From Hevea brasiliensis (Eukaryota > Streptophyta > Magnoliopsida > Malpighiales > Euphorbiaceae): a stretch of DNA of 64,000 nt. The notes beneath the pieces were generated by a model, which was not told the DNA's origin, made no database searches, and saw nothing but the letters and a program-made list of their open reading frames with translations. Location: NCBI RefSeq assembly GCF_030052815.1, contig NC_079501.1, forward strand, positions 85,197,849 through 85,261,848, written 5' to 3'. This document shows, one piece after another, positions 34,433 through 46,368 of the stretch. Both the position numbers and the translations under genes were made by a program. Position 1 is the stretch's first letter. Each line of letters starts with the position of its first letter.

Positions 34433-37400
34433 GGTCTGCAGTACGGCCACACTAATTTGTTGTTGAGAGGGGGAGTATAGGAAAACGCAAAGGTGGTGTT
34501 GATAGGTGTGTGCAAAAGGCATGGGTAGAACTTAGAAGAGTTAAAGGGTGTGGAGCAACCTTTGATTAAAGCTCAAATTCTTTTCTTAACAGTCTCTTTC
34601 CCACATGAATCGTTATCCACCTAAACTTTGATTTCTTTTGTATTTTATAACCTTCAGGCATTTTTTTTTGGATAAACTAAATTTCACGTCATTTTATGCT
34701 TTTAGTTTAGTTAGGGGCTTCTTCTCTATATACCCCTTGCAAGTTACAACCTAGACAAGTTAAAATCTAAATACCAGCTGATCATCAGTTTCACACACCC
34801 AGTAATTATTTGGGTATCAGTTGATTGAGGCAATTGACCAAAGAGAGAAAAAGATGAATTATATTAGTGGGACATTGAGAAATAAAAGTGAGATGAATAT
34901 GGATGTTAGTTACCATGATGGAAAAGTTTGCCAGCTAGGATGCTAAAAGTTTCAGTTAACAGATCTCTTTGTCTATATGTCTGAATTGTTTAATGTTTGA
35001 GAAAGTTTAGTTTAGTCAGGCATATATTTTTGGACATTTGAGCAGGAAAACTAAGATGGGTTAATTATGTTACTATAATTGCTGTAGGATGGTTGCAGTG
35101 TCCCTTTGGCTACTTTCTGGTGGGGTTCTAAAGGTCAAACAGTTCATAAATATGTGCTTGGTTAGTTATGGAGTTTCAAATGTCAAAGAGTTCATAAATA
35201 TGTGTTTAGTTAGTTATAGTTTGTGAACAACATCTTGGGTTTTTTCTTGTGCTTTTTGAAATGCATGGCTAGATGGACGAATTAGGGTTTGGACATAATC
35301 TAACCAAGACTTAAAATTGTTAATGGGTCCAAGTTAAGACCTACAAGCGACTTCCATAAATATTTTCCAGAAAATCCTGAAATTACCTAAATACCCTTAG
35401 TTACAGGATTGAAGAAAACTTAGTAAGAATTAGAACTAGCAAGATAGCAATTGAGACAAATATAATAATAAGACTACTTATTTTGCAAGAATTGGATTGT
35501 CCCAAGTGACCTTACATTAAATGGCCTTGCATTAATGTTTGAGCATAAGTTTTGACTAGTTTGATATTTAATCTTGCTTTTCTAAGGGCCTCGTGTGTTC
35601 CACCACATCACTTTCTCATGGTTGGAGAATACTTGCTGTTGAAAATTGAAACACCATAAAGAGCCTCAAGCCCTCAATCAGATATTTCCATGCTTGAGTT
35701 GGAATTAAAAGGTTCCTTGATTCCATTTTATCCTTTTTGATGACAGCATCAATGAGATCTTATAATATTGATATTTCCAATATGACCAGATATTATTGAA
35801 TAATAATATAATGCATTGAAGCAATATATGCGGAAGATTGAGCTTTCCTTTGGTTCGTAATCGTATGCAGAAGACTCAGCTTTCCTTTGATTTGTATGTT
35901 GAGCAATGGCACCAGAATCTCTCTTATTGTTCTGTTTGCTTTCACTTTCCAGGAGAGGCTTTAACAAGTCAATATCGGTTAGTGGTCTTGGATGTCAAGT
36001 TTAGGAACAATTCAAGTAAGGTTAGAAGAAATAGTGTAGCTCGAACAAAGTGGTGGGAGTTCAAAGGAGTAAAGCAAGTGAAGTTCAAAAATGAGCTTCT
36101 CGAGTCCGAAGCATGGAGGCTGGATATGGAGGCCAATGATATGTGGATACAGATGGCATCAAAGATTAGAGAAGTAACTAAAAAAGTACTTAGAGAGTTT
36201 AAAGGACATGGACCACTCTCAAAAGAGAGATGGTGGTGGAATGAGGAAGTACAAAAGGCAGTGAAGAGAAAAAAGGGAATGGTATAAGAAATTACCTAAA
36301 TGTGATAATAATGAGGCATATGAACAGTACAAGATAGCAAAAAAAGAGGCAAAAAAGGCAGTTAGTCAAGCAAGAGCACAGACATTTGAAAAGTTATATG
36401 AGAAACTTGGAACTAAAGAAGGGGAGAAAGATTTTTATAGATTAGTAAGGAGATGAGAAAGGAAATGTCAAGATCTCAATCAAGTTAGGTGCATTAAGGA
36501 TAAAGAAGGAAAAGTGTTGGTGAAATATGAGGACATTAAAGAAAGATGGAGAAATTATTTTAATGATCTCTTTAACAATAGTCAAAATGATAATAGCGTA
36601 AATATAGACTTTAGAACAATAGAAAAGAATGTGAATTATACTAGAGTGATTAGATCTTTAGAAGTAAAGGAACCACTTAAGAGAATGAAAGGGGGTAAAG
36701 CCTGTGGACCCGATGGAATACTAATTGAAGTGTGGAAGTGTTTGGGAGATATGGGAGTGGCATGGTTAACTAAATTATTTAATAAGATTCTAAACTCAAA
36801 GAAAATGCCTGATGAATGGAAGAGTATTTTAGTACCTATTTTTAAAATAAGGGAGACATACAAAGTTGCTTAAATTATAGAGAGATTAAACTCATGAGCC
36901 ATACTATGAAGTTGTGGGAGAGAGTTGTAGAGCATCGACTACGTCATGATACTTCTATCTCTCTCAATCAATTTGGCTTCATGCCCTGTGGTTCAACTAT
37001 GGAATCGATCTTTCTCATTAGAAGCTTGTTGGAGAAATATAGAGATGTGAAGAAAGATCTACACATGGTTTTTATTGATTTGGAGAAGACTTATGATAGT
37101 GTTTCAAGAAATGTCTTATGGAGTGTGTTAGAACAAAAGAGGGTATCTATTAGGTACATACAAGTGTTGAAAGATATGTATGAAGGAGCAACTAATATCA
37201 TGAGTAGAGTGGGAGGGAACACAAGAGATTTTCCAATCTCAAATAGATTACACTAATGATCAGTTATAAGCTCTTACCTTTTTACATTAGTTTTAGATGA
37301 ATTGACGAAACATATACAAGAGAGTATTCCTTGGTGCATGATGTTTGCGGATGATATTGTTCTGATAGATGAGACACGGGAAGGAGGCAATAGAAAGCTA

Positions 37401-38341
37401 GAGCTTTGGAGAAGTACTCTAGAGTCAAAGGGCTTTAAGTTAAGTAGAATGAAGACAGAATATATGCATTGCAAGTTCAGTGAAGGCCAAACTGGTGATA
37501 GGGAAGGAGTTAGTTTGGATGGAGTGGTACTGTCCCAAAGTAATCATTTTAAATATCTCGGCTCAGTCCTTCAAGTAGATGGGGGATGTGAGGAGGATGT
37601 TAGTTAAAGGATTAAAGCCGGATGGTTGAAGTGGAGACGTGCCACGAGAGTTTTATGTGATCGCAAAATTCCCAATAAGTTGAAAGGGAAATTTAACCGT
37701 ACAGCCATACGATCGGCTATATTATATCGTAGTGAGTGTTGGGCACTGAAGGAGTTGTATGCGTCCAAGATAAGAGTTGCGGAGATGAGAATGTTAAGGT
37801 AAATGAGTGATCATACTAGACTAGATAAAATCCGTAATGAGAGTATTAGAGAAAATATAAGAGTGGTGCCAATTGAGGATAAGTTGAGAGAAGGAAGATT
37901 GAGGTGGTTTGGTCATGTGAAGCGTAGACATACGGAAGCTCCAGTTAGACAAGTAGAGCACATTAGGTTAGAGAATAGAAAGAAAAGAAATGGTAGACTT
38001 AAATTGACTTGGAGGAGAGTAGTACAGCATGACCTAGAAGCTTATCCTTTTTATTTTAGGAATATTAGGCCTAACATTTTATTACTGTTTTCTCTTAGGG
38101 TGTGTTTGTTTAGAGAGTTAAAGAGGGTTAACACGCACCTCTTTTGCCCATAAATGGCATTCTTGAAGGTGTTAACCTCTAAAGGAATTGAAGGTTAACC
38201 TCCTCTTCACTAGGTTAGAGAGGGGATGGGGTAAGATTGGAGGGGGACTAAAAAAAAAGACTTTTTGTTTATAACTACTCTTGTTATAATATAATATCAA
38301 AATTACATGTTAAATATATAATTAAGAACATTAACCTTGCT

Positions 38342-38387
<46 letters not shown>

Positions 38388-41300
38388 AACCAAATACACA
38401 TAATTGCTATTCTTGCAACTTTTTATTCCCATTATTTAATCTCTTAATTGAATGTTCTCAACTTTTGTATTACTAGCACTTCAATTTCTGTTTCTTCTCC
38501 CTCCCACTTTATATAGAGAGAGGAAGGAGGACAACAGAGATGAGGTACATAAGTGCTTATGTGGTATTGATTATATGGTCTTCTGGAAATTTTTCATAAT
38601 GTTCTTCCTTAATGGCTTTCATTAGGTTCAAAGACATAGAGAATACAGGCAGAAGATAATATCAAATTATCAGGTATGAGATGTGATATATTTTGGCTTT
38701 TATTAGGTTCCAAGAAATAATATATTTTCATTGGTTTTTCCTATTTTAATAGTTGGAGAACCATGAGATGTCTTTTCCCCCACCATATTGATGGGGTGTT
38801 CTGTCTGCACAAATTTGTGGAATGGGGTGGAAATTTGGTGTTGATGTGGTGGTCATCTCTTGAAAGTGTACTAGTCAAAAGAAATGGATGACATTTCCAT
38901 TCATATAGTTGCTGGTTTCTCTCCACAGTTTATATTATTTATCTTACAAGGGGAATGGGGCTTAGGAGTTGCTTCCATATTCACATATGCTGCTACCAGA
39001 TGATGATACAGTTGCCTTATACATATTCTTTTGTGATGTTGGTGCAGCCTTTAAATAGAGAATTGTACACAATGCACCCTTCAACCTTCTTTCTCCCTTC
39101 CTTTATAAAGGCAATCAGTGATAACACGGAGGAGAGTTTTAGAAGTATAATGTCTGAACCCTCTCCCGGAGTGTTTACATTCGAAATGCTTCAGCCACAA
39201 TTCTGCAACTTACTATTATCAGAGGTAATGATGTAGTTTCTATTTGCCATGTGCCATTACAATCAGAAAACTTGTCTGTATATATTTTATACAATTAGAT
39301 AGATATTTCACTTCTCCTGGTTTTATATTCTCTTATGTTAATTTGATTTCCCAGGTGGAAAATTTTGAGAAGTGGGTTAATGATGCAAAATTTCGAATCA
39401 TGCGACCAAATACAATGAACAAATATGGTGCTGTACTTGATGACTTTGGTCTTGAAACGATGCTTGACAAGCTTATGGATGGCTTTGTTCGCCCTATATC
39501 TAAAGGTAACATATATTTCTTCATATTAGGTTGTCTGGTTTATTGGTTCATTTGAAGGTACATATGTGTTTATGTATACATATTATGTGTGTATTTCTTT
39601 CTATGGTGCAGTTTTCTTTCCTGAAGTTGGTGGATCAACCCTGGATTCTCATCATGGTTTTGTTGTTGAATATGGTAAAGATAGGGATGTTGACTTGGGT
39701 AAGTTCTTGGTTAGTGCATTCTTTTACTAGTATATGTTTATGTGGTTAATAGCTTGTAGCTTTGTGGAACAGTCTATAACATTGACACCCTAAACGGTAC
39801 TTGATCATATGCTGTAGTTTGGTAGTCTTGGCTGTAAAATGTCTTCCAATTGTTTATACGAGCATTGGCCTAATAGATAAATTAGGCCTTGAACTATTTG
39901 GGAAATGTCTAGCACACAACTGATTCTTTATTTTAACCTATTACACTTTTGACTTTTTATTTTTGACATATTGTACCCTTTATTTATTTATTTATTTATT
40001 TTTTTGTCTTTGTACATTGTAACCTATATGCATAATTTTTTCAAGAGTATAATAGGTCAAAATAAAATGTGGGGCTTGCAATGGGTTTTTCCTAATTAGT
40101 TTTAGTGTTAATTTATGTATTCGTACTATGAGCATTAGTTTGTAGATGCTTGGTAAGAGAGTAGAAAGAGAAAACATGGGAACATTTTGCTATATTAATC
40201 ATTAAACACATTTCGTTAGATCCCACAGAAAATAGAAGAAATAAAAAAAAAAACCTACTTAAAAATCAATTAAATGGCAACATTCATTTCTAGCAGCATA
40301 AAACCCATTAAATAAAAATAGTAAAATTTCAACATTAAAAATCAATATTTAGGGGAAAAAAAGAGGCTTTTGTCTGAACGAATTACCAGGAAGGTGAAAC
40401 TTTGCCAATTGCGAAGGAGAAACAACCATTCTTCATTGCGTTTACCATAGTGACTCTGCATTAAGCATTGTGAATAGGCATCCATGTGGATCCCAAGAAT
40501 ACAGTAACAAGAACTTGTTAAATCTTCCTTTCTGATCGATATGTAAACCACTATCACCAAACCACAAACTTGAGCATTCCCTCCATTAAAATTGCTACCT
40601 TCAATATAATGTTTATCTCCATGTCAAACTGTACAATTTATGCACGACAAAGCTAAGCCAAAGAAAAGACTTTCTAAGGAAAGAGAAATGCTGGCTTGTG
40701 TTCGTCACATAATACTTCAATTGTTATTTTAATTTTGATTTTATAATATGGAGAGATGGGGGGAAGAATGAGAGAGAGAAAAGGGTGGTTTAGTAATAAT
40801 CTATATAATTGTTGACAATGTATGTCAACTCACCTGGTTTAAGCCAGTCAGCTCAGCTTGTCATATCCAAAAGACCAATAGTGTCAAAGATTCTTGGTTA
40901 TAGCTAGAACTGCAACTCTGAGCAGAAGTAGAGGTCATTTCCACAGAAGATTCCATAATTGCTGTTTTGCCAACTTTTGGTGATTAAACCTTTTGATTAA
41001 TTGAGCAAATTTGGAGAATGGGATTTACAAGGCGTGCACCTGCATTGCATACATCATTGAAGTGCTTAGTTGACAATAGTACATATGATTCTTTAAATAT
41101 TTGTTGGTGGTAATGTCACAAATACACTCACCATGATTGTCAAAATTTCTATTATTTTTTTTACCATAAGTTATACCACCTGAAATATATAATTTTGTTT
41201 ATAGAATAGTTATACATTTATTTTATTTCATGTTCTATCAAAATGATGGAGTCTAAATATAAATAATTGTACATTTGTAGGCTTTCATGTGGATGATTCA

Positions 41301-42907
41301 GAAGTAACTTTGAATGTTTGCTTGGGTAAGCAATTTTCTGGCGGAGAATTGTTTTTCCGGGGCATGCGATGTGATAAACATGTAAATACTGGAAGTCAGT
41401 CAGAGGTATGTTACTAATAATATTGTTATTATTTTTGAAGAAAGCTGTTATATATTTTTTTTTTCTCTAGTAATTACTTGTGACTGCACAGCCAATGTAT
41501 TCCAATTTAGTTTCAATGTATTATCAAGTAATCATATGTTTGTGTTGTGTCTAATAGTATTATTGCAAATGTTGTTTGTATTTTTAGTAATGTCTATCTG
41601 TAATGACTTTATGGCTTCATTTTGTTTGCAAATGCAAAATAGAATAGAGTAAAAATGGAATAGCTACTCCATGTCCATTGAATAACTTTTCTCTATTTAT
41701 GTGTAGAATTTGTATTCCATAAATTTGTGAAATTTCTCTTTGCAGCAACTATTTCACATTTAAAATTTCAGCCAATATTTGAGTTTGTGGAATATGGAAT
41801 AACTATTCCACATTTAAAATTTCAACCAAAGTTGAGAATAGCTATTCAATATGGGGAATAGGTCTCTATGCCCATGCTATTTCACTCGCTTCCATGAACC
41901 AATTAATGGGTGCAAGTTTTTGAATCTGATGATATTATAAAAAAATGTAGTAAAAATTTGTTTTTCTGTAGAATTCTTTACCCAAGAAGGCAGCAAACGC
42001 CTTTGCCTTTCGTTTCAAAAGTTTATTTTCCTCTGTTTTGGATAAATTGAAAATGTTAAATTTGTGAATGCCTGCTGCTTTAACCCTTGACTGTATAAAC
42101 ACTTAATAAGCAGGCAAGTGTTGATTATTATACTTTTTTCAAAATCAGTAATTTATCAGAATGCTAAATGTTGTATGACTGACTTTGGAACAGCATTACA
42201 ATTTTAACTTATTTGATGAAACTGCATGATTTTTACATGATGTAATTTACACAATCTTGCTGTCTTATTAATAATTTTCTCCTTTGTATATGAATTTTGT
42301 ATTGTTCACTTTTTGATGAAGTATTTTCTTTGAAACAGGAGATCTTTGACTATTCTCATGTCCCTGGCCGAGCTGTGCTTCATCGTGGTCGTCACAGGCA
42401 TGGTGCCAGGGCCACAACATCTGGTCATAGGATCAATCTACTTCTTTGGTGTAGAAGGTAGTTTTTCATGTTTATTCTGCACTACTTGCTATATTAATTA
42501 ATAAACTTGCCGTTTGTTCCGATTCCAGGCAATATATTAATTTTGGTCAATTTTTCAAACCATGTTTAATGGTCAACCATCATTACTAGTTTCATTACAT
42601 CAATTTTCTTTTAGGATTTTCCAGCTATTTGATTGCTTGACCAATTGGTGCTATTGTAATTTTTCTATTATTTCTTGCAACTCCTGTCAGCAAAGGCCTT
42701 TCCCTTTTATTATGAACTTTTCTTGCTTTTGCAAGCATAGAATGTCACTAGCTTTAAACATGCATTTATGTTGTCTCTATACAGTTCAGTATTTAGAGAA
42801 ATGAAGAAATATCAAAAAGATTTCTCTAATTGGTGCGGAGAATGCTTGCGTGAGAAGAAAGAAAGGCAACGGCTGTCTATTGCTTCTACCAAATCAGTAA
42901 TTTTCTG

Positions 42908-42945
<38 letters not shown>

Positions 42946-43551
42946 ACAAGAAGAACTACCTTGTGTGGGAATTCAGGATAATTTATGTTGCTTATTTGAC
43001 AAATATGGATTCAATTGAGTATGTTGCTTTATTCAAGCTGTCATGGCCTACAAACCAAAAAGTAATTTATTGAATGAAGCTTAAAAGCATGCTCCTTGGA
43101 CACTGCATGGCTGGCTCTGAAGGGGCCATCCTGAGCAGATTTTGATGCGACTACTCATTCATATTTCTCTGTGCAAAAGATCATATTACTCCCTTCCAAG
43201 ATGGATGTCGCTTCCTCTATCAGAGATAAGCACGTGCGCACACACGCACACAACATACTTAAAAGATCAAATTGTGTTTCATGACTTGTAATCGTTTCAT
43301 CTATAGAAGAATCAATCCTTTGGTTCCACAATAATTTTACTGTTAGTACAATGATTTTTGGAAGCTAACGATTTTAGTTATTAGCTGAGAGTAAATCATT
43401 TTTCCCTCAAGGGGTGAGGCAAGTTTGTTCGCTAATCATTTTTACTCTTTCTTTTCCTCTTTCTTTCTTGATGGCATAACAAAAGTTGATAATTGTTGAA
43501 TTTGCTTTTCTGTAGGAATTACTTAGGAAAGATGGTGAATCCACAACATGA
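33651..43551 (+). CDS. ICU11: 2-oxoglutarate/Fe(II)-dependent oxygenase, INCURVATA11/CUPULIFORMIS2 type, complete nine-exon gene
   Basis: Exons: 33651-33962, 38626-38673, 39048-39224, 39355-39505, 39612-39698, 41281-41405, 42339-42457, 42785-42896 and 43516-43551. All junctions are GT-AG and join in frame to 388 aa, near the Arabidopsis ICU11 length. The N-terminus is Gly/Pro/Ala-rich. Then come [20 protein letters not shown] and the prolyl-hydroxylase-like core. Iron ligands are visible as the His and Asp of FHVDD (exon 6) and His within [17 protein letters not shown] (exon 7); the Arg that would bind 2-oxoglutarate is in [11 protein letters not shown]. The tail is basic ([16 protein letters not shown]). 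In Arabidopsis ICU11 and its paralogue CP2 act in the nucleus; ICU11 is reported as a PRC2 accessory protein. Orthology to ICU11 rather than CP2 is not settled. An in-frame ATG at 33639 would add four residues. Intron 1 is 4.7 kb and contains an RTE fragment. Confidence 0.92.
34380..34434 (+). repeat. (ATT)n microsatellite in intron 1
   Basis: About 18 uninterrupted ATT units inside the first intron of the ICU11-like gene. Confidence 0.92.
35948..38041 (+). mobile_element. RTE LINE fragment in intron 1 of the ICU11-like gene, sense orientation, both ends missing
   Basis: Collinear with 26985-29083 of the other LINE copy and similar in length (about 2.1 kb). It has the end of the endonuclease-linker region, the full RT ([15 protein letters not shown] segment at about 37030, [21 protein letters not shown] at 37344-37355) and part of the C-terminal domain ([22 protein letters not shown]). 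It stops abruptly after CATGACCTAGAAGC, about 110 bp before the normal 3' end, with no TTGAG tail. There is no evident target duplication. Open pieces are 35838-36287, 36514-36873, 36894-37256, 37302-37607 and 37803-38153. The outer parts of the first and last are host intron sequence. Confidence 0.88.
38342..38380 (+). repeat. poly(T) tract in intron 1
   Basis: About 38 consecutive T, about 300 bp downstream of the LINE fragment. It could be the A-tail of a minus-strand retroposed sequence, but no such element was recognised next to it. Confidence 0.85.
42907..42942 (+). repeat. (TC)n microsatellite just after exon 8
   Basis: About 17 TC units start 10 bp after the exon 8 donor (GTAATT at 42897), within intron 8 of the ICU11-like gene. 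Confidence 0.9.
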
Positions 43552-43860
43552 GCTGTTACAGTTAACTACTCAGGTGATTGTAAAATTATGTAGCTGCAGA
43601 ATTGACTGAGGATGGCACAGCACTGGTATTTTTAACCTTTCAAAGTTCACTTTCGTGCTTCTGAACATGACATGGTTGTATGTATAAATTGTTTCAGGTA
43701 AATGGGATAATATTGTTTGTAGCAGCATGCCTGGAATTTTTGTAAAAAGATTTAGTACCACTCTAGTTAGCATTGTGTACTTGGGGGAAATTTGGGTACT
43801 ACAAGCTGCATTTGCATTGTCAATAAGTCTGTAACTTGTAATTTATATGATCTTAAATGA
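43552..43860 (+). other. presumed 3' untranslated region of the ICU11-like gene
   Basis: Sequence after the TGA is less AT-rich than further downstream and contains TTGTAATTTATATG near 43835. The exact end is not visible. Confidence 0.4.
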
Positions 43861-44437
43861 GGCTGCCTTTTTTTTTTTTAATATTTTTTTTATTCTTATT
43901 TGGTTTGGGTACCGTTTGTCCTGCATGGTTTTAGCAGTAGTTTATTGAAGGCAATTGCATGATATGTGAACAAATGCCTTCATTCAATTAATGGCAGGGA
44001 AATAGGAATGTTGGATAGAAACATTCCTTGTAATACGTTGTTTAACACATGTTGCTCTTATTTCATATCAGCATCCAATATTTCACATGTTTAAGAATGC
44101 TGTATTTTAAATAATATAATAGTAAATCCTTAGAAATTAACACAAAGATAAAACAAATAGTATAATCCATTCATAATAAAACACAAATACAACATTGTCC
44201 AAAAAACCTACAAACTGTGACGAGCTCAGTGTAAGAATACTCATGGGATCCTGTGGCACTTGAATTTTTTCAAGACAAGTCACCAAGGAAAATTTCCAGA
44301 TGATCTGTTCAACAGAATGAGTATATTAGCATGGTTTCGCAATGAGTATATAATAACGAATGAGGCATAAATATATAAAAAACGTGCTATTATTTTATTT
44401 ATTTATCATAATAAATATAATTGAATCAACTGTCCTT
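43861..44437. other. intergenic DNA, nothing recognised
   Basis: A T-rich run at about 43869-43892 and otherwise plain AT-rich DNA. No coding or repeat signature. Confidence 0.4.
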
Positions 44438-44878
44438 GCATCACTTGTAGGTAAGGGGGAATCTATGAGGTGTAGCGAGATAGAAATTCACCATGCCAAT
44501 GGTTAGCTTTACGGTAGTCAACTAGTCACTCCCCCTTAAAGAGCGTTAGAAACACAATGGGCTGTGGCAATGTCTCCTCTTGCCACAACCCATTGTGTTT
44601 CTAACGCTCTTTAAGGGGGAGTGACTAGTTGACTACCGTAAAGCTAACCACTGGCATGGTGAATTTCTGTCCCGTTACTCCTCATAGGTTCTCCCTTACC
44701 TAAAAGTGATGCATCACACTCTTAAAATTACGGTGATCTCTCCTCTTGCCACAGCCCATTGTGTTTCTAATGCTCTTTAAGGGGGAGTGACTAGTTGACT
44801 ACCGTAAAGCTAACCACTGGCATGGTGAATTTCTATCTCGCTGCTCCTCATAGATTCTCCCTTACATACAAGTGATGC
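44438..44878. repeat. fold-back repeat: two 133-bp inverted arms plus a third copy
   Basis: Arm 1 (44438-44570) and arm 2 (44580-44712) are near-perfect inverted repeats around a 9-base loop; markers are CTTTACGGTAGTCAACTAG and its complement CTAGTTGACTACCGTAAAG. A third copy (44746-44878) repeats arm 2 in direct orientation. Arms 2 and 3 are each followed by the same ATCACACTC-TAAAATTA tail and preceded by TCTCCTC, so a unit of about 166 bp was tandemly duplicated. Outer ends read GCATCACTTGTAGGTAAGG and its complement. The class of element is not clear; a fold-back MITE is likely. A transcript would form a long hairpin. Confidence 0.9.
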
Positions 44879-45259
44879 ATCACACTCCTAAAATTATATA
44901 AATAGAATTAAAAATAAAATATCTCCTTTAGTCCCTTAAAATTACAATTTACTTCTCAAATTTCTAACCCCTTTGTCCAAACAAAAAAAACTACAAATCC
45001 TGTACACAATAAGTCTACAATGCTAGTAATATCAAAAACATATAATATCAATGATCATAAGTCACGTTGTTTATTTGATACAATATAAATATGCCAACCT
45101 CGTCGATATACACGTTTCCTATTAGAACTAGGTAGACATAAGGGCAAAGTGAGATGGTATATAAGTTTTGAAGGCTAGGAGAGGTTGTATACATCCTACA
45201 ACTGAGGTCTTGTAGTTAAGGTCTCTAAGACTAGTAAATGTTATCCCAATCTAGAGGTC

Positions 45260-45719
45260 GAATGGCAAAAGTGTTCGAATTCGATCTGCTTTGCTTCGAA
45301 TCTGATTAATTTTTTCCAATTTTGTCACGATCTATATTTGTGTGAGGCAAGGACGAAAAGACTTTCTTCTTGTCTCAAAACTTCGTAACCCGCCCTGCAC
45401 AGTAATATATTATTATTTTTTTATTAAAAAAATTATTTTATATATTTATATATTATAATTTTAACAAAATATATAAATATATTGTTAAAGTAATGTGTAA
45501 AACTTGCATTTCTATTTATATTTTGTTTTTGATAAATAAATTTATATTTTATATTAATAAATTAAAATAAAAAAAATAAAAAGAAAATTCTCCACAGGGA
45601 AACCCGCCCCGCCTTGCACTGCACCCTAGTAGGGAATGCCCACCCTGATCTCAAGTTCCTGTAAGGTGAGGACGGGAGGAGCGATCCCCACCCTCGACCC
45701 GTTTCATTGCTATTCCTAG
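45260..45719. mobile_element. probable hAT-type MITE with GC-rich subterminal repeats
   Basis: Absent from unit 2 of the tandem repeat, so it is an insertion. Subterminal parts carry AACCCGCCC, ACCCGCCCCGCC and GACCCGTTTC, and the right end reads CATTGCTATTCCTA. The complement TAGGAATAGCAATG loosely matches the left end GAATGGCAAAAG. The target duplication is not resolved. Confidence 0.6.
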
Positions 45720-45890
45720 TCCTAAGATGACTTGATTACTTGTCCTAGGTTGGAATGACCTGATCTAGAGGTTGTCCCAAGATAGCCGAGTAGTTGTCTT
45801 GACCTAGAAGTTGTCCTTAATCAACTATAGAAGTCAAGGCAATCGCTAACTTGATGGGGCAAGGTTAGTTAGGTCCTTGTGTAAAATAAG

Positions 45891-46368
45891 AGGTAAATAT
45901 CATATGTAATCACTCAACTTTATAAGTGTTTTCATATAAGTTATTGAACTTTAATTCCTTTCATAAAATTTATTGATTTTCAATTTGATTTTATAAAAGT
46001 TACTTAATCAGAAATTAAAAATTTTTATGTTAACATGCTGATTTGTTATCTATTTATAAATAAAATTACATTGTTTTATTAGTTTCTTAAAAAAAAATAA
46101 ATTGCATAAAATAAATCCAACTACCCCCCTCACAGTCAAACCCCTTTTCATTCTTCATTTCTTCTATGCTAACAATCACTAGTTAGGTAATTTTATTTAT
46201 AAAATAGTCAACAAGTTAATTCATTAACCTAAAACTTTTAATTTCCGATCACAGTGACTTTTATGAAATCAAATTAAAATTTAGTGAGTTTTATAAAATT
46301 AAATTAAAATTTAGTTAATTTTATAAAAATATTTATAAAATTGAGTAGATATGTGTGATAATTACTCA
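45891..46368. mobile_element. Mutator-like MITE with 9-bp target duplication
   Basis: 478 bp flanked by TAAAATAAG on both sides (45882-45890 and 46369-46377). The ends AGGTAAATATCATATG...ACTCAACTTTATAA and (complement) TGAGTAATTATCACAC...ACTCAATTTTATAA form long imperfect inverted repeats. Unit 2 of the host tandem repeat shows the empty site (GTGTAAAATAAGC near 47381). The 9-bp duplication fits Mutator-like elements. Confidence 0.88.
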
